From Loktanella sp. (GTDB lineage Bacteria; Pseudomonadota; Alphaproteobacteria; Rhodobacterales; Rhodobacteraceae): 64,000 nt of DNA. Positions 26,593 to 35,695 of the stretch are shown here, in pieces. The first letter of the stretch is position 1, and every line of letters starts with the position of its first letter. The position numbers and the translations under genes are program-made. The notes under the pieces were generated by a model that saw only the letters and a list, made by a program, of their open reading frames with translations, had not been told where the DNA came from and searched no databases. The stretch lies in assembly GCA_017390475.1 (NCBI GenBank), contig JAFPBO010000031.1, positions 62,001 to 126,000 on the forward strand, in the 5' to 3' direction.

Positions 26593-26676
26593 CTTCCCCG
26601 CGGGGAAGGTCGCATGGTATCTTCCCCGCGGGGAAGGTGAAAGACCGGGCTTTGTGATATCTTCCCCGCGGGGAAG
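26593..26676. repeat. three exact copies of palindrome CTTCCCCGCGGGGAAG
   Basis: Copies at 26593-26608, 26621-26636 and 26661-26676, each a perfect 16-bp palindrome preceded by AT and followed by G (TATCTTCCCC in two of three). Spacers are 12 and 24 nt. They lie just upstream of the ASCH gene start, inside the pheS to pheT interval. Could be operators, processing or stalling hairpins, or a mobile palindromic unit. Confidence 0.8.
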
Positions 26677-26841
26677 GTTTTGCGTGACGCTGGCGGGGTG
26701 CGCGGAGAGTCGCAGGGGTGGTTCAGCGGTGAGGATAGGGGAGAGGTGTTAACGAAAGGTTAACGGCGCGGGGTGTCGATGGCGAATGTTCATGCGGGCG
26801 CAACAGAGGGCAGGCCCCGAGCCTGGGGTGGGGGTGAAGCC

Positions 26842-26885
26842 CCCTCCCCGGGGGGAGGGTCGGGGGCTGCCCGGCGATGCCGGGC
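26842..26885. terminator. two GC-rich hairpins after pheS (no T-tract)
   Basis: CCCTCCCC-GG-GGGGAGGG (26842-26859) and GCCCGGC-GAT-GCCGGGC (26869-26885) lie 13 to 56 nt beyond the pheS stop. Neither is followed by a T run, so they may protect the 3' end or attenuate rather than terminate intrinsically. The rest of the 338-nt gap to the ASCH gene holds the triple palindrome and no gene. Confidence 0.45.
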
Positions 26886-26897
26886 GGGTCGTCAAAT

Positions 26898-27971
26898 TTA
26901 GCGCGACAACCCGCCATGCAGCGTCGGCACGTCCAGTGACGCAAAGCCGTAATGCCGCAGCCAGCGCAGGTCAGAATCAAAGAACGCCCGCAGATCGGGG
27001 ATGCCGTATTTCAGCATCGCGATCCGGTCGATGCCCATGCCGAAGGCGAAGCCCTGCCATTGGGCCGGGTCCACGCCTGCGGATTGCAGCACATGCGGAT
27101 GCACCATGCCGGAGCCCAGCACTTCGAGCCAGCCATCGCCTTCGCCAATCTTGAGCTGACCATCGACCCAGGAACATTGGATATCCACCTCGGCCGAGGG
27201 TTCGGTGAAGGGGAAATGCGAGGCGCGGAAACGGGTCTTGATCCCGTCCACCTCGAAAAAGGCGGCGAAGAATTCCTCCAGCACCCATTTGAGATTGGCC
27301 ATGGAGATGTCCTTGTCGATGGCCAGCCCTTCGACCTGATTGAACATCGGGGTATGGGTCTGGTCGTAATCGGCGCGGTAAACGCGGCCCGGAGCAATGA
27401 TGCGGCAGGGCGCGCCGAACTTTTCCATATGGCGGATCTGCACCGGGCTAGTGTGGGTGCGCAGCACATGCGGCGGGCGGTTATCGCCCTGCGCGCGGTG
27501 CATGTAGAATGTGTCCATCTCGGCCCGCGCGGGGTGGTGGCCGGGGATGTTCAGCGCGTCGAAATTATACCAGTCGGTGTCGATCTGCGGTCCTTCGGCG
27601 ACGGCAAAGCCCATATCGGCGAAGATCGCGGTGACCTCTTCGGTGACCTGGGAGATCGGGTGGATCGTGCCCTGACGGCGGGGGCGCGATGGCAGGGTCA
27701 CGTCGAGCCATTCGCCGCGCAGCCGCGCATCAAGGGCGGCATCGCCGAGGGCGGCTTTTTTCGCGGCAAGGGCGCTGTTGATCTCGTCCTTCAGCGCGTT
27801 GAGGGCGGGACCGGCGGTTTGGCGTTCCTCGGGCGTCATCTTGCCGAGTTCGCGCATGGCCGCGCTGATTTCGCCCTTTTTGCCGAGGGCAGCGATGCGC
27901 AGGTCTTCGATCTGTGCTTCGTCACCGGCTGCGGCGATCAGGGAAAGGTATTTGGCTTTCAGGTCGTCCAT
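26898..27971 (-). CDS. pheS: phenylalanine--tRNA ligase alpha subunit
   Basis: 357 aa catalytic subunit of PheRS. N-terminal coiled coil ([19 protein letters not shown]), class II motif 1 [19 protein letters not shown], motif 2 region [20 protein letters not shown] and [19 protein letters not shown], motif 3 [20 protein letters not shown]. All class II elements present. Partner PheT is encoded downstream in the same direction. Confidence 0.98.
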   Translation of the reverse strand: MDDLKAKYLSLIAAAGDEAQIEDLRIAALGKKGEISAAMRELGKMTPEERQTAGPALNALKDEINSALAAKKAALGDAALDARLRGEWLDVTLPSRPRRQGTIHPISQVTEEVTAIFADMGFAVAEGPQIDTDWYNFDALNIPGHHPARAEMDTFYMHRAQGDNRPPHVLRTHTSPVQIRHMEKFGAPCRIIAPGRVYRADYDQTHTPMFNQVEGLAIDKDISMANLKWVLEEFFAAFFEVDGIKTRFRASHFPFTEPSAEVDIQCSWVDGQLKIGEGDGWLEVLGSGMVHPHVLQSAGVDPAQWQGFAFGMGIDRIAMLKYGIPDLRAFFDSDLRWLRHYGFASLDVPTLHGGLSR

Positions 27972-28040
27972 GGCGCGCCTCTTGATCTGGTTGTGCAGGG
28001 GTTAGCGAAAGGGCGGGGTGGGTGCAAGGTGCTGGGGGGA

Positions 28041-28526
28041 TCACGCGACCAGCCGCATTGAAAAGCGTGGCGGAGATGCGTCTTGGCGTTCAAAGCCAGC
28101 GGCGACATAAAAGGCCTGTGCGGTCAGATTGTCGGGATGCGTGCCGACGGTCATGTAGCGGCAGGACAGCGAAACTGCCTTGATCTGGCAGGCCGCAACC
28201 AGACCGCGCCCGATGCCGCGCCCACGATGGGTGGGGTCGGTAAAGAGGTGGTGCATGTCCATGCCGCGCGCACCGAAATGCAGCTGGATGCGTCCGCAAA
28301 GGGCGGCGTAGCCGACAAGGGTTTCTTTGGTTTCCGCGACAAGGATGGAGATCCAAGGCGCATCACCAAAGGCATCACGCAAAAGGTCGTCGCGTGACAG
28401 CGCAGGCGTGTCGCCATGATGCGCGGCGAGTTGGCCGATCATGTCTAACAGGCGGTCGGCATCCGAAGGCCGTGCTTCTCGGATCAGGCCGAAGTCGGTT
28501 TTCAGAGGTAGCAGGTGGTTTTCCAT
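28041..28526 (-). CDS. GNAT family N-acetyltransferase
   Basis: 161 aa. Acetyl-CoA loop HRGRGIGRGLVAACQ follows the strand MHHLFTDPT; C-terminal FYVAAGFERQDASPP. Full-length single-domain GNAT of unknown substrate. Located upstream of pheS in the same orientation but with 70 nt between; probably independent. Confidence 0.88.
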   Translation of the reverse strand: MENHLLPLKTDFGLIREARPSDADRLLDMIGQLAAHHGDTPALSRDDLLRDAFGDAPWISILVAETKETLVGYAALCGRIQLHFGARGMDMHHLFTDPTHRGRGIGRGLVAACQIKAVSLSCRYMTVGTHPDNLTAQAFYVAAGFERQDASPPRFSMRLVA

Positions 28527-28886
28527 TCAAGGCTCCATCCCGCCGTAGGGAGCCAGATCATGTGCCACCATACGGCGGCAACATAAACATGCACCGCGCT
28601 CAATCGAGGCGGGTAAAATAGGTGGTGGTTGTGGTGTGGCGGTTGGTCATGATGGTTTTGTGGAAGTGATCGGGTGGATTGTCAATTCTGTGAACGCAAA
28701 AGGGCGGGGATCAGTGGCTGGACGATATCACCCCCCAATTCAACAGAAGTTTTGCACGACTGCGCGACCATCGCATTGCATGAATTCGCTCTTCTACGCT
28801 CTAAAGATCGGCTTGACCCAGTGGATACTAAACACTACATATTGTATTTAAATTAAATCATAACACATCATAGGGTATACTAGAAG
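28527..28886. other. 360-nt intergenic region without a supported gene
   Basis: The right half is markedly AT-rich and likely holds the promoter of the small gene at 28887. A stretch around 28720-28790 reads in one plus frame as a short fragment (WLDDITPQFNRSFARLRDHR, then a stop) that could be a gene remnant. Nothing firm is present. Confidence 0.4.
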
Positions 28887-29114
28887 ATGAATGTCACCTT
28901 TACGAAAGAATCTACATGGCCTGAAATCATGGGACCTATTAGGGCCGCCAAGACCGACGACGAATTGAAAGACTGCATTTGGGAGATTGGAAGAGAGGGG
29001 AAGCGCGTGTTTGGCAACGGTTTCACCATTCGCGTGGATGAAACCAGCATGTCGAAACGCATGAATCGTGTTTTTGTTTACGTTCCTGATTGGGATATTG
29101 AAGTTCGGAGCTAA
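28887..29114 (+). CDS. hypothetical protein, 75 aa
   Basis: MNVTFTKESTWPEIMGPIRA at the start, then a charged middle (DDELKDCIWEIGREGKRV) and a C-terminus VFVYVPDWDIEVRS. No signal peptide, membrane segment or recognised domain. Base composition is lower in GC than its neighbours and the upstream region is AT-rich, which suggests acquired DNA. It lies convergent to rplT. No clear Shine-Dalgarno apart from a weak AGAAG close to the ATG, so the coding status is moderately uncertain. Confidence 0.5.
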   Translation: MNVTFTKESTWPEIMGPIRAAKTDDELKDCIWEIGREGKRVFGNGFTIRVDETSMSKRMNRVFVYVPDWDIEVRS

Positions 29115-29190
29115 GTTTGCAGGTTATTCTGTAAATGATGACTGTTCATATACGCCCAGACAGCATCTTCAACGAACACACCCAAACGCA

Positions 29191-29219
29191 AAAGGCCGCC
29201 CCATCACAGGGCGGCCTTT
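29191..29219 (-). terminator. rho-independent terminator of rpmI-rplT
   Basis: AAAGGCCGCCC, 7-nt loop, GGGCGGCCTTT: an 11-bp perfect stem. On the minus strand it is followed by TTTTG-type sequence, 24 nt past the rplT stop. Symmetric enough to act on the convergent small gene as well. Confidence 0.85.
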
Positions 29220-29242
29220 CCTCATTCCTATCTCAGCAAACC

Positions 29243-29605
29243 TTACGCAGGCATCGCCGCTTTCGCCTGACCAACGATCGTCGCGAAGGCTTCTGGTTCG
29301 TTCACGGCCAGATCGGCGAGGACCTTGCGGTCGACTTCGATGCCGGCCAGCGCCAGACCATTGATGAACTTGGAATAGTTCAGTGTCTCGTCCACCGAAC
29401 GCACACCGGCGTTGATCCGCTGGATCCACAAAGCGCGGAAGTTGCGCTTGCGGTTGTGCCGGTCGCGGGTGGCATATTGGTTGGCTTTGTCGACGGCCTG
29501 TTTGGCGACCTTGAAGGTCTTGGACCGGCGATCATAATAACCTTTTGCCGCATCAAGAACCTTCTTGTGACGACGATGTGTAACTGTTCCGCCTTTAACG
29601 CGCAT
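29243..29605 (-). CDS. rplT: 50S ribosomal protein L20
   Basis: 120 aa. [20 protein letters not shown] with [40 protein letters not shown] and [17 protein letters not shown] are the L20 signature. Binds 23S rRNA early in 50S assembly and, in enterobacteria, represses its own operon. Follows rpmI by 17 nt; infC is not adjacent here. Confidence 0.98.
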   Translation of the reverse strand: MRVKGGTVTHRRHKKVLDAAKGYYDRRSKTFKVAKQAVDKANQYATRDRHNRKRNFRALWIQRINAGVRSVDETLNYSKFINGLALAGIEVDRKVLADLAVNEPEAFATIVGQAKAAMPA

Positions 29606-29622
29606 ATCTCAAATCCCTCTAA

Positions 29623-29823
29623 TTAACGTGCGTAAGGCATCATCGGCTTGATGATACCCTCGTCTTGCTTGCTCAGCGTCGTGGTGCCACGCGCGTTGCG
29701 GAGGAATTTGTTGCTGCGTTTGATCATGCCGTGACGCTTTCCGGCTTGTCCCGCCAGAATGCGGCCAGTGGCCGTCACTTTGAACCGCTTTTTGCAGCTC
29801 GACTTCGTTTTCATTTTCGGCAT
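29623..29823 (-). CDS. rpmI: 50S ribosomal protein L35
   Basis: 66 aa. [20 protein letters not shown] with [17 protein letters not shown] and IKPMMPYAR is diagnostic of L35. The ATG at 29823 has AAGGAGACGGAA directly upstream, so the shorter start is chosen over 29865. First gene of the rpmI-rplT operon. Confidence 0.98.
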   Translation of the reverse strand: MPKMKTKSSCKKRFKVTATGRILAGQAGKRHGMIKRSNKFLRNARGTTTLSKQDEGIIKPMMPYAR

Positions 29824-29932
29824 TTCCGTCTCCTTCATAGGTCGGTCGGACGCGCGACTCGGCATGCCATACTGGCCGGACGCGCGGGTGAAGCTGCGCT
29901 ATAGGATGCAAAAGCCCTGTGTGCAAGCCGAT

Positions 29933-30157
29933 TTAGTTGATGATCATGGCGATCACGTTGAAGACCGGCTGATCCAGACGGTCGATTGCGTAGAGGCCGG
30001 GGTTTTCCCGCACCGCATAGGTGATCGCCCCGCCCCCGATGATGAACAGAGCGAGGGCCACCCAAGGCCAGCGCCGGTCCGTAAAGGCGCTGACAAGGGC
30101 CGTGATCCCGATGATCACGGTCACCATGCCAGCGACGATGATGATATCAGGGTCCAC
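29933..30157 (-). CDS. small membrane protein (74 aa)
   Basis: Two hydrophobic segments, IIIVAGMVTVIIGITALVSA and WPWVALALFIIGGGAITYAV, joined by a basic loop FTDRRWP, then a polar tail. Immediately downstream (11 nt) of pyk in the same orientation, so likely cotranscribed. No recognised family. Confidence 0.7.
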   Translation of the reverse strand: MDPDIIIVAGMVTVIIGITALVSAFTDRRWPWVALALFIIGGGAITYAVRENPGLYAIDRLDQPVFNVIAMIIN

Positions 30158-30168
30158 GCCGGACCGTG

Positions 30169-31614
30169 TTATTCAGTCTCGGAGGCGAAGATCAGTTTTT
30201 CTTCGCAAGGGGCGACGCGCAGGATATTGGTCGTGCCGGGCGTGTTGAAAGGCACACCGGCGGTGACGACGATCATGTCTTCTTTGGTGGCCAGTCCCTG
30301 TGCGAGCGTGGCGCGAACGGCGGCGACGACAGCGTCTTTGAAGCGGCTGACCTCGCCCACCACGACGCAATTGGTGCCCCAAGACAGGCAAAGCCGCCGG
30401 GCGGTGTGGATATAGCTGGTCAGCGCGATGATCGGCACGCGGGGCCGTTCGCGGGCAACAAGCAATGCTGTCGTACCGGATTGCGAGAAACAGCAGATCG
30501 CCTTGATATCGGTGGTTTCGGCGATTTCGCGCGCGGCAGAGACGATGCCGTCAGCGACGGTCGTGCGCACGGCGCGCCGGGAGGCTTCGATGATTTCGGT
30601 GTAGGTGGGGTCGGATTCAACCTCGTTCGCGACATTGCTCATCGTTGTGACGGCTTCGATGGGATAAGAGCCTGCGGCGGATTCAGCCGACAACATGATC
30701 GCATCGGCGCCTTCATAGATCGCGGTGGCGACGTCAGAGACTTCGGCACGTGTCGGCATCGGGCTGTCGATCATGGATTCGAGCATCTGTGTTGCCACGA
30801 TCACAGGTTTGCCAGCCGCGCGGCATTTGCGCACCAGACGTTTCTGGATTGGTGGCACGTTCTGGACCGGCAGTTCGACACCCAGATCGCCACGGGCGAC
30901 CATGATGCCGTCGCTGACAGCAAGGATATCGTCAAAGTTTTTCACCGCTGCGGGTTTTTCGATCTTGGACAGGATCGCGGCGCGGCCTTTGCATAGGTCG
31001 CGCGCTTCGTCCACGTCGGCGGGGCGCTGCACGAAGGACAGGGCGAGCCAGTCGACGCCCAATTCGCAGACGAATTCCAGATCCTTGCGGTCCTTGTCGG
31101 ACAGGGCGGCCAGTGGCAGGACCACGTCAGGGACGTTCACGCCTTTGCGGTTGGAGATGGTGCCACCCACGATGACTTCGCAATCGGCAAAGGTTGCGCC
31201 GCAATCCTTGACCCGCAGTTTGATTTTGCCGTCGTTGACCAGAAGATGCGCGCCGGGCTCCAGCGCGTCAAAGATTTCCTTGTGCGGCAGGCAGACGCGG
31301 TTCACGTCACCTTCGGCCTTGTCCAGGTCGAGGCGGAAGGAGGCACCGGGCACCAGTTCTTCTTCGCCATTGGCAAAGACGCCGACGCGCAGTTTTGGCC
31401 CCTGAAGGTCGGCCAGAATGGCGATCGGGCTGTCGAGGTCTTTTTCCACCTGCCGGATGATCGCATGCCGCGCGCGGATTTCTTCATGATCGCCATGCGA
31501 CATGTTCAGGCGGAACACATCGGCCCCTGCTTCGTGCAGGGCGCGGATCATGTCGTAATCGTTCGATGCGGGGCCAAGCGTGGCGACGATCTTTACATTG
31601 CGGTGGCGTTTCAT
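30169..31614 (-). CDS. pyk: pyruvate kinase
   Basis: 481 aa. Catalyses phosphoenolpyruvate plus ADP to pyruvate plus ATP, last step of glycolysis/Entner-Doudoroff. N-terminal RNVKIVATLGPASND, ADVFRLNMSHGDHEEI, and the active-site block ILSKIEKPAAVKNFDD with GIMVARGDLGVELP. The conserved VIVATQMLESMI follows, and the C-terminal allosteric domain ends near VPFNTPGTTNILRV. The start at 31614 has GAGGGA 7 nt upstream. Confidence 0.98.
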   Translation of the reverse strand: MKRHRNVKIVATLGPASNDYDMIRALHEAGADVFRLNMSHGDHEEIRARHAIIRQVEKDLDSPIAILADLQGPKLRVGVFANGEEELVPGASFRLDLDKAEGDVNRVCLPHKEIFDALEPGAHLLVNDGKIKLRVKDCGATFADCEVIVGGTISNRKGVNVPDVVLPLAALSDKDRKDLEFVCELGVDWLALSFVQRPADVDEARDLCKGRAAILSKIEKPAAVKNFDDILAVSDGIMVARGDLGVELPVQNVPPIQKRLVRKCRAAGKPVIVATQMLESMIDSPMPTRAEVSDVATAIYEGADAIMLSAESAAGSYPIEAVTTMSNVANEVESDPTYTEIIEASRRAVRTTVADGIVSAAREIAETTDIKAICCFSQSGTTALLVARERPRVPIIALTSYIHTARRLCLSWGTNCVVVGEVSRFKDAVVAAVRATLAQGLATKEDMIVVTAGVPFNTPGTTNILRVAPCEEKLIFASETE

Positions 31615-31793
31615 TTTCGTTCCCTCTGGTCAAAGCCGTTAGCGGTAACACTCCGCTTTGAGCCCTTATTGCGCAATTCCATTCGCACGTAAACTAGCCT
31701 AAGTGCAGTGACATGAGAATGACGGATTATGCCGGTTGGGTTGATAAAGGCTGAATGATCCGCATCGACTTGATGACCAGAGGGAGACGCGAC

Positions 31794-32087
31794 ATGGATA
31801 ACCAGACAAAGATCGAGATCGAGGCAGCCGCTTTTCGCCGCTTGCGCCAGCATCTGCTGGAGGACCGCCCCGAGGTGCAGAACATCGATATGATGAATCT
31901 GGCCGGGTTTTGCCGGAACTGCCTGTCGCGCTGGTATCAGGAAGCCGCGAATGAACGCGGGATTGATATGAGCAAGGACGAGGGCCGCGAAGCGTTCTAT
32001 GGCATGCCGTTTGACGATTGGAAAGCAAAGCACCAGACCGAGGCATCGCCCGCCGCGCAAGAGGCATTCAAGAAATCCCATGATTGA
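31794..32087 (+). CDS. DUF1244 family protein
   Basis: 97 aa. The compact all-helical DUF1244 pattern is clear: [33 protein letters not shown] and [16 protein letters not shown]. The CRNC pair is conserved in the family. Function unknown; the gene is common next to dapE in Rhodobacterales. The start at 31794 follows GGGAG; an earlier in-frame ATG at 31755 lacks one. Overlaps dapE by 8 nt, so the two are coupled. Confidence 0.88.
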   Translation: MDNQTKIEIEAAAFRRLRQHLLEDRPEVQNIDMMNLAGFCRNCLSRWYQEAANERGIDMSKDEGREAFYGMPFDDWKAKHQTEASPAAQEAFKKSHD

Positions 32088-33219
32088 TCCTGTTGCCCTG
32101 ACGGCCGATCTGGTCCGGTGTCCATCGGTCACGCCGGAAGAAGGCGGCGCGCTGGTCCTGCTGGAGGATCTTCTGACCAAAGGCGGTTTCACCTGTACCC
32201 GCGTGGATCGCGGTGGTGTGTCGAACCTGTTCGCCCGCTGGGGGCGGCAGGGCGCGAACCGGACGTTCGGCTTCAATGGCCATACCGATGTCGTGCCTTT
32301 GGGGGATGAAGCCGCCTGGACGGTGTCGCCCTTTGGTGCGGTGATCAAAGATGGCTATCTTTACGGGCGCGGCGCGACGGATATGAAATCGGGTGTCGCG
32401 GCCTTTGCGGCGGCCGCGCTTGATTTTGTGGCGGATACCCCGCCTGACGGCGCGATCATTCTGGCGATCACCGGGGATGAGGAAGGCGATGCGCTGGATG
32501 GGACCACCGCGCTGCTGGATTGGATGGCGGAGCAGAAGGAAAAGATGTCGGTCTGTCTGGTGGGTGAACCCACCTGCCCTGACGTGATGGGCGAGGCGAT
32601 GAAGATCGGGCGGCGCGGGTCGCTGAACGCGACCTTCACTGTCACCGGGGTGCAGGGACATTCCGCCTATCCGCATCGCGCGAAGAACCCCCTGCCGGCG
32701 GTAGCGCGGTTGGTGGATATTCTGGCCAGCCATGAATTGGATCGGGGGAGTGATCATTTTGATGCCTCCACCCTTGCCGTGGTGACGATTGATACAGGCA
32801 ATGCGGCAACGAATGTGATCCCAGCGCAGACCAAAGCCGGGGTGAATATCCGTTTTAGTGAGTTGCATTCCGGCGCAAGCCTGACCGAATGGATGCAAGG
32901 TGTTGCCGATCAGGTGGCGGCGGATTTCGATGTGCGGATTGCAATGCAGGTGAAGGTCTCGGGGGAGAGCTTTATCACCCCGCCCGGTCCACTGTCCGAT
33001 CTGGTGGGCAAAGCGGTGAAGGCTGAGACAGGGCGCGATCCGGTGCTGTCGACCTCTGGCGGGACGTCGGATGCGCGGTTTGTGCAGCATCATTGCCCGG
33101 TGGTGGAATTCGGGCTGGTGGGCAAGACGATGCATCAGGTCGATGAACGGGTGGCGGTGGACCAGATTGTCCAGCTCAAGGCGATTTATGGGCGGATCTT
33201 GGCGGAATATTTCGCGTAG
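32080..33219 (+). CDS. dapE: succinyl-diaminopimelate desuccinylase
   Basis: 379 aa M20 metallohydrolase that releases succinate from N-succinyl-LL-diaminopimelate, giving LL-DAP for lysine and peptidoglycan. Zn ligand motifs [13 protein letters not shown] and [10 protein letters not shown], catalytic Glu in [13 protein letters not shown], and the C-terminal [19 protein letters not shown] are present. Start codon sits inside the end of the DUF1244 gene. Links to asd, which makes the pathway precursor. Confidence 0.97.
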   Translation: MIDPVALTADLVRCPSVTPEEGGALVLLEDLLTKGGFTCTRVDRGGVSNLFARWGRQGANRTFGFNGHTDVVPLGDEAAWTVSPFGAVIKDGYLYGRGATDMKSGVAAFAAAALDFVADTPPDGAIILAITGDEEGDALDGTTALLDWMAEQKEKMSVCLVGEPTCPDVMGEAMKIGRRGSLNATFTVTGVQGHSAYPHRAKNPLPAVARLVDILASHELDRGSDHFDASTLAVVTIDTGNAATNVIPAQTKAGVNIRFSELHSGASLTEWMQGVADQVAADFDVRIAMQVKVSGESFITPPGPLSDLVGKAVKAETGRDPVLSTSGGTSDARFVQHHCPVVEFGLVGKTMHQVDERVAVDQIVQLKAIYGRILAEYFA

Positions 33220-33241
33220 GGTGGATTTACATCCACCTTAC
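33216..33241. repeat. REP-like palindrome overlapping the dapE stop
   Basis: GTAGGGTGGAT, 4-nt loop, ATCCACCTTAC: an 11-bp stem with one mismatch that includes the dapE TAG. This type of short palindrome recurs at gene ends in Rhodobacterales genomes (recalled, not checked here). It may act as a transcript-end hairpin. Confidence 0.55.
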
Positions 33242-33287
33242 CGGCAATTGTGATGACGCTGCTTGCGCGTCATGCTAGGGCTGCTGG

Positions 33288-35543
33288 ATGACACAGATCC
33301 CATCGAAATCCGAAATCCTCGCCTTTATCTCTGACAACCCGACCAAGACCGCCAAGCGCGATATCGCCAAGGCGTTCGGGATCAAAGGGGCGGCAAGGAT
33401 CGACCTCAAACGCATCCTCAAGGAATTGGAGGAAGCGGGCAAGCTGACCAAGCGGCGGTCATCCTATCGCGATGTGGAGGAATTGCCGCCTGTCGCGGTG
33501 CTGGAGATTATGGCACCCGATGCCGATGGCGATATCTTCGCGCGGCCATTGGAATGGACCGGGCAAGGGCCGGAACCGCGTGTCTTGATGATGCTGCGGT
33601 CGAGCGATCCGGCTTTGGGGGCGGGCGACCGTATTCTGGGTCGTCTGACGGTAGATAAGACCGAAGAACATACCCATACCGCCCGCATGATCCGCCGCAT
33701 TGGCACCAATCCGATGCGGATATTGGGAGTATTCCGTGCCGGGTCCGAAGGCGGGCGTGTGCTGCCGATTGACAAGGGCGCGGATAAGCAATGGGTGGTT
33801 GCTGCCGGTGCCACGGGTGGCGCGAAAGACGGCGAATTGGTCGAGGCGGAGCAGGCCGGACCGAAGGGGCGGCTTGGCTTGCCAAAGGCGCGGATCGTTG
33901 CGCGCTTGGGTGATCCGACAGCGCCGCGTGCGGTGTCGCTGATTGCGATTCACCAGCACGGCATCCCTGATCATTTCCCCGATGATGCGGTGGCAGAGGC
34001 GGATGCGGCGAAACCTGTGGGGCTGAAAGGCCGCAAGGATCTGCGCGATCTGCCGCTGATCACCATCGACCCGTGGGATGCGCGCGACCATGATGATGCC
34101 TGCTTTGTCGAGGCCGACGAGGACCCCGCCAATGCGGGTGGTTTCATCATCTGGGTCGCGATTGCGGATGTGGCTTGCTACGTCAAACCGAACTCCGCGC
34201 TGGATCATGAGGCGCGCAGCCGGGGCAATTCCACCTATTTCCCCGACCGTGTCGTGCCGATGCTGCCAGACCGGTTGTCGGGTGATCTGTGTTCACTGCA
34301 CGAAGGCGTGGACCGCGCCTGTATCGCCGTGGCGATGCGGATCGATGCGCAGGGACAGAAGATCGGGCATCAATTCCATCGCGGGCTGATGAAATCCATC
34401 GCCTCGCTGAATTATGAAGAGGTGCAGGACGGGATCGACGGGCAGCCGAATGAAAAGGTTGCGCCCTTGATGGCCGAGGTGATCCGGCCGATTTATGGTG
34501 CCTATCATGCCTTGGTCAAAGCGCGTGCCTTGCGGCAACCGTTGGAGCTGGACCTGCCGGAACGCCAGATCATTCTGGATGATGATGGCAAGGTGACGTC
34601 CGTGCAGTTCAAGGAACGGCTGGATTCGCACCGGCTAGTCGAGGAATTCATGGTGCTGGCCAATGTCGCCGCCGCCGAGACGTTGATTGCGAAGAAATCA
34701 CCGCTGTTGTTCCGGGTCCATGAAGAACCCAATGCCGACAAGCTGGATGCTTTGCGCGAGGTGGCGCAGGCCTCGGGCCTCGTGCTGGCCAAGGGGCAGG
34801 TGTTGAAAACGGCGCATCTGAACCGGCTATTGATCGCGGCGCGCGAGACAGAACAATCGGAACTGATCAATATGGCGACTTTGCGGTCGATGACGCAGGC
34901 CTATTACAGCCCGGAGAATTTCGGGCATTTTGGGCTGGCTTTGCGGTCTTATGCGCATTTCACCTCGCCCATCCGGCGGTATTCGGACCTGATCGTGCAT
35001 CGCGCGCTGGTGACGGCGCATGGCTGGGGCAAGGATGGGTTGTCGGTCTGGGATATCGAGAACCTGGGCGATACCGGGCAGAAGATTTCCGACACCGAAC
35101 GCCGGTCGATGGCGGCAGAGCGGGACACGACCGACCGCTATCTGGCGGCATTCCTGTCGGACCGGATTGGCGTGGAGATGGGCGGGCGGATCAGCGGGAT
35201 TGCCAAGTTCGGTGTCTTCGTGAAGCTGGATGAAACGGGGGCCGATGGGATGATCCCGATCCGCACCTTGGGGCGCGAATATTTCCATTATGACCCCGAC
35301 AGCCAGACGCTGATGGGGTCAGATACCGGCACGCTGATCCGGCTGGGCGCAAGGGTCACGGTCAAGCTGATCGAAGCAGCCCCGGTCACCGGCGGGCTGA
35401 TCGTGGAATTGCTGACGCTGGATGACCGCGACATGCCGCGCGGGCCAAGTACCGGGCGCGGTAAACCGGTGCGACGCAAGATCGCCAATGCCAAGACCAA
35501 ATCGGCACGGATTGCCCGAAAGGTGAAGCGGAGCCGTATCTGA
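33288..35543 (+). CDS. rnr: ribonuclease R
   Basis: 751 aa 3'-5' hydrolytic exoribonuclease (RNase II family) able to degrade structured RNA. N-terminal HTH-like domain (KTAKRDIAKAFGIKGAARI), cold-shock domains, and the RNB catalytic domain with TIDPWDARDHDDACFVE (conserved Asp cluster) and EARSRGNSTYFPDRVVPMLP. FTSPIRRYSDLIVHRAL follows, then an S1 domain (GRISGIAKFGVFVKLDETGA) and a basic tail rich in Arg/Lys. Complete. Confidence 0.97.
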   Translation: MTQIPSKSEILAFISDNPTKTAKRDIAKAFGIKGAARIDLKRILKELEEAGKLTKRRSSYRDVEELPPVAVLEIMAPDADGDIFARPLEWTGQGPEPRVLMMLRSSDPALGAGDRILGRLTVDKTEEHTHTARMIRRIGTNPMRILGVFRAGSEGGRVLPIDKGADKQWVVAAGATGGAKDGELVEAEQAGPKGRLGLPKARIVARLGDPTAPRAVSLIAIHQHGIPDHFPDDAVAEADAAKPVGLKGRKDLRDLPLITIDPWDARDHDDACFVEADEDPANAGGFIIWVAIADVACYVKPNSALDHEARSRGNSTYFPDRVVPMLPDRLSGDLCSLHEGVDRACIAVAMRIDAQGQKIGHQFHRGLMKSIASLNYEEVQDGIDGQPNEKVAPLMAEVIRPIYGAYHALVKARALRQPLELDLPERQIILDDDGKVTSVQFKERLDSHRLVEEFMVLANVAAAETLIAKKSPLLFRVHEEPNADKLDALREVAQASGLVLAKGQVLKTAHLNRLLIAARETEQSELINMATLRSMTQAYYSPENFGHFGLALRSYAHFTSPIRRYSDLIVHRALVTAHGWGKDGLSVWDIENLGDTGQKISDTERRSMAAERDTTDRYLAAFLSDRIGVEMGGRISGIAKFGVFVKLDETGADGMIPIRTLGREYFHYDPDSQTLMGSDTGTLIRLGARVTVKLIEAAPVTGGLIVELLTLDDRDMPRGPSTGRGKPVRRKIANAKTKSARIARKVKRSRI

Positions 35544-35695
35544 GGCGTGGCACCAAAAAGGTTTGAAGCCTCCGGCGGGGATATTTTGGCTCGGAAGATG
35601 ACACGGGCGGCGGGAAAATGCGCTGTTTGGGATGGGCAATTTCGCAAAGGGCCGTAATCCGCTATCCTGCCAAAAAACAAGAGCGGGGGAATGGC

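Noticed and set aside
26593-26676. Possible CRISPR array
   Set aside because: Only three 16-bp repeats, fully palindromic, spacers of 12 and 24 nt, no cas genes; not CRISPR geometry.
26952-28061. 369-codon plus-strand frame opposite pheS
   Set aside because: Antisense shadow; the pheS motifs on the other strand are intact.
28674-28856. 60-codon plus-strand frame before the orphan gene
   Set aside because: No start signal and unrelated alternatives in the other two frames; more likely remnant or noncoding.
30166-30996. 276-codon plus-strand frame opposite pyk
   Set aside because: Antisense shadow with Asp/Gly/His-rich nonsense composition.
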